From assembly GCA_964468495.1 (NCBI GenBank), contig CAYXTI010000002.1:1-7133 (forward strand): a stretch of DNA of 7,133 bases, written 5' to 3'. The position numbers and the translations under genes were made by a program. The notes below the pieces were generated by a model that saw only the letters and a list, made by a program, of their open reading frames with translations, did no database searches and was not told the DNA's origin. The stretch is from CAYXTI01 sp964468495. GTDB lineage: Bacteria > Pseudomonadota > Alphaproteobacteria > Rickettsiales > Rickettsiaceae. Of this stretch, positions 6,101-7,133 are shown in pieces (the first letter of the stretch is position 1; every line of letters begins with the position of its first letter).

Positions 6101-6335
6101 AAAAAAAATGGTCCAATAAAAAACTGAATGTAAAAATAGAAATCAGGAAGAAAATAAATAAATAGAGAGCCTTTTAGAATTACGTATCTTGTAAAAATTA
6201 TAGAAAAAATAAAAAAAATCATGTAATATTTATATATTATTTTATAAATTAGTTATAATAAAATAGTTATAGTAAAATGACTAAATATAGATATAATTCT
6301 AAATTAGTCCGTGAGGATAAAATTGAAAAATAAAA
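6101..6335 (+). other. AT-rich stretch with no recognised gene
   Basis: I see no open reading frame or confident rRNA match here. It holds small islands such as AGAGAGCCTTTTAGAATTAC (6164-6183) and TTAGTCCGTGAGGATAAAAT (6304-6323), which could be rRNA pieces, and a 14-nt tandem repeat (6251-6278). The rest is A/T-rich spacer. Confidence 0.5.
6251..6278 (+). repeat. 14-nt tandem repeat, two units
   Basis: AGTTATAATAAAAT (6251-6264) is followed directly by AGTTATAGTAAAAT (6265-6278), with one mismatch. It lies in AT-rich spacer and probably arose by slippage. Confidence 0.6.
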
Positions 6336-6371
6336 GATATTACTATCTATATAAATATAGAAAGTAATATC
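6336..6371 (+). repeat. 36-nt near-perfect hairpin
   Basis: GATATTACT pairs with AGTAATATC (9 bp), then one A-A mismatch, then TCTATA pairs with TATAGA (6 bp) around a TAAA loop. Fifteen of sixteen positions pair. It could be the helix of a small rRNA fragment, an RNA processing signal or a DNA cruciform; I cannot tell which. Confidence 0.7.
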
Positions 6372-6399
6372 ATATTAAATAAAAATGAAATAAAGTAAA

Positions 6400-6505
6400 C
6401 ATGGTTAAATATAGAAAGTTGTTACAAAATTTAAAAAGATACCATATTTGACTGTGATAGTCAGTAAAAGAGGTGGAATTCCTAATAAAGTAAATTTAAA
6501 TAGTA
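6400..6505 (+). rRNA. Possible SSU rRNA fragment (around 16S 650-700)
   Basis: AAAGAGGTGGAATTCCTAAT (6467-6486) resembles the 16S stretch GTGGAATTCC(G/T)AGTGTAG of alphaproteobacteria and mitochondria, near E. coli 660-690. A small stem TGACT/AGTCA (6449-6463) lies just before it. The remainder is too divergent to align by eye, so the ends and the identity are tentative. Confidence 0.35.
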
Positions 6506-6515
6506 AAAAAAAAGA

Positions 6516-6546
6516 AACAATATTTTTAAATTATATTATATGAGAA
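6516..6546 (+). repeat. Mosaic of cox1 and cox3 leader sequences
   Basis: The 17 bases 6516-6532 (AACAATATTTTTAAATT) are identical to 1984-2000 in the leader of cox1 copy B. The overlapping 17 bases 6530-6546 (ATTATATTATATGAGAA) are identical to 5027-5043 at the start of cox3, including its ATG. After 6546 the sequence leaves cox3. This looks like joined pieces of two gene leaders, though AT-richness makes short matches easier by chance. Confidence 0.55.
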
Positions 6547-6592
6547 GGTAAGATTATATGTTAAAATAATAAATATTAAAGTAGAAAAAAAA

Positions 6593-6650
6593 GGTAGGCT
6601 GGAAGTAGAAATCGTTATTAACCGCCAGGAAGTAATGGACGATGAATTGT
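6593..6650 (+). ncRNA. Probable rRNA fragment, unassigned
   Basis: A block of clearly higher complexity (GGTAGGCTGGAAGTAGAAAT, then CGTTATTAACCGCCAGGAAG and TAATGGACGATG) stands between an A-run and an AT palindrome. It is likely to be one of the rRNA pieces, but I could not assign it to a helix of SSU or LSU with confidence. Confidence 0.45.
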
Positions 6651-6695
6651 TATATTATTATATTATAATATATAAAAGAAAATACAGAAAAAAAA

Positions 6696-6740
6696 GATGT
6701 GCTTAATAGCAGTAATTCTTTAAAGAAAGCGTTAAAGCTC
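6696..6740 (+). rRNA. LSU rRNA fragment, domain II (next to the GTPase centre)
   Basis: GCTTAATAGCAGTAATTCTT followed by TAAAGAAAGCGTTAAAGCTC matches E. coli 23S about 1035-1075 (GCTTAGAAGCAGCCATCATT, TAAAGAAAGCGTAATAGCTC) at most positions. The piece is only about 45 nt and is bounded by A-runs on both sides. It continues the 23S region found at 5972-6100, so normally adjacent rRNA is split here. Confidence 0.85.
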
Positions 6741-6770
6741 AAAAAAAAACCAAGGAAATAAAAATGCATA

Positions 6771-6875
6771 TAAGACAAATTAAAAATTATTTAGTCTAAT
6801 ACCATAATTGAATTGATATACTAGGAATGGTCTATGCTGAGAGTTAAAAATGTTACAGGAACTTGACATGCATTC
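6771..6875 (+). rRNA. Possible SSU rRNA fragment (around 16S 965-1000)
   Basis: The 3' end GTTACAGGAACTTGACATGC (6852-6871) resembles the 16S sequence CTTACCAGGGCTTGACATGC, near E. coli 975-1000. The 5' part is not recognisable by eye. The piece ends in an A-run at 6876. If right, it would follow in rRNA order the fragment at the window end. Confidence 0.4.
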
Positions 6876-7029
6876 AAAAAAAATAATAGAATAATAAGGG
6901 GTGGATAGAAGTGAGAAAATATCTAAAAAGAAAATCTCAATATCAAAAAAAATTTATTTATAAAATCTGTAATAAGAGAATAAGAATATTTAAAAAAATA
7001 TTCAAAAGAAAGAAAATAAAAAGAAAAAA
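6876..7029 (+). other. A-rich spacer with no recognised gene
   Basis: Mostly A-rich low-complexity sequence. One small island, AAGGGGTGGATAGAAGTGAG (6896-6915), could belong to an rRNA fragment, but I cannot place it. Confidence 0.4.
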
Positions 7030-7133
7030 CTTTCTGTACCTGGAGGAATTGTCCATACAGTATGACTGTAATTGGTATGTTCGATGACAACTACTAACGT
7101 TGGAACGCACCATTTAATACGATAGTAAACGCT
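7030..7133 (+). rRNA. Possible SSU rRNA fragment, cut by the window end (around 16S 910-965)
   Basis: GGAACGCACCATTTAATACG followed by ATAGTAAACGC (7102-7132) resembles 16S GGAGCATGTGGTTTAATTCG ATGCAACGCG, about E. coli 935-965. GGAGGAATTG (7042-7051) may correspond to AAAGGAATTGACGG at about 910. The spacing between the two is longer than usual, so there would be an insertion. It runs off the window edge. Confidence 0.45.

Noticed and set aside
6659..6672. 14-base AT palindrome TATATTATAATATA
   Set aside because: It is made only of A and T in an AT-rich spacer and is easily expected by chance, so it was not listed as a feature.
5856..7133. tRNA genes or a CRISPR-like array in the non-coding part
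   Set aside because: I saw no cloverleaf with a T-loop GTTCRA motif and no regularly spaced repeats; the repeated A-runs are of low complexity.

Overview
The window looks like mitochondrial DNA of an apicomplexan, or a close myzozoan relative. It is strongly AT-rich. The only protein genes I can find are cox1, cob and cox3. I see no tRNA. The ribosomal RNA is broken into short pieces lying between the genes. This minimal set (three respiratory proteins plus scrambled rRNA fragments) is the known hallmark of Apicomplexa and their relatives. The N-terminal motif NCNHKVLGLYYLW of both Cox1 proteins matches the one I remember from Plasmodium. In other places the proteins are quite divergent (for example LSALGNYFIPIF where relatives have FGGFGNY), so I cannot name the genus. 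All frames read with ordinary codons and I saw no in-frame TGA.

Layout. Bases 1-1440 carry a complete cox1 on the minus strand, and the window begins exactly at its stop codon. Bases about 1575-1965 hold a large-subunit rRNA fragment (domain IV/V, LSUE-like). Bases about 2044-3483 hold a second, full-length cox1 on the plus strand. Bases about 3493-3716 hold the peptidyl-transferase part of LSU rRNA (LSUF/LSUG-like). cob lies at 3774-4895 and cox3 at 5037-5855, both plus strand, separated by a short spacer with an unassigned RNA-like piece. From 5856 to the end there is no protein gene. That stretch holds at least two LSU domain II fragments, three possible SSU fragments, several unassigned pieces, a long hairpin and short duplicated copies of sequences that also flank the protein genes.

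The proteins belong to the inner-membrane respiratory chain: Cox1 and Cox3 are core subunits of complex IV, and Cob is the core of complex III. The rRNA pieces would assemble by base pairing into the mitoribosome that translates these three messages.

The most interesting points are these. There are two intact cox1 genes in opposite orientation, about 94% identical in protein but only about 83% identical in DNA in the blocks I aligned. An A-rich element of the form AAAAA(A)GAWAAAAAWTTC precedes all four protein genes. Short exact copies of gene-leader sequences, including the first codons of cob, are re-used in the rRNA-fragment region, which looks like recombination between sequence blocks. 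The doubled cox1 could be a real duplication or recombinant, or an assembly or mixed-strain chimera, and the sequence alone cannot decide this.
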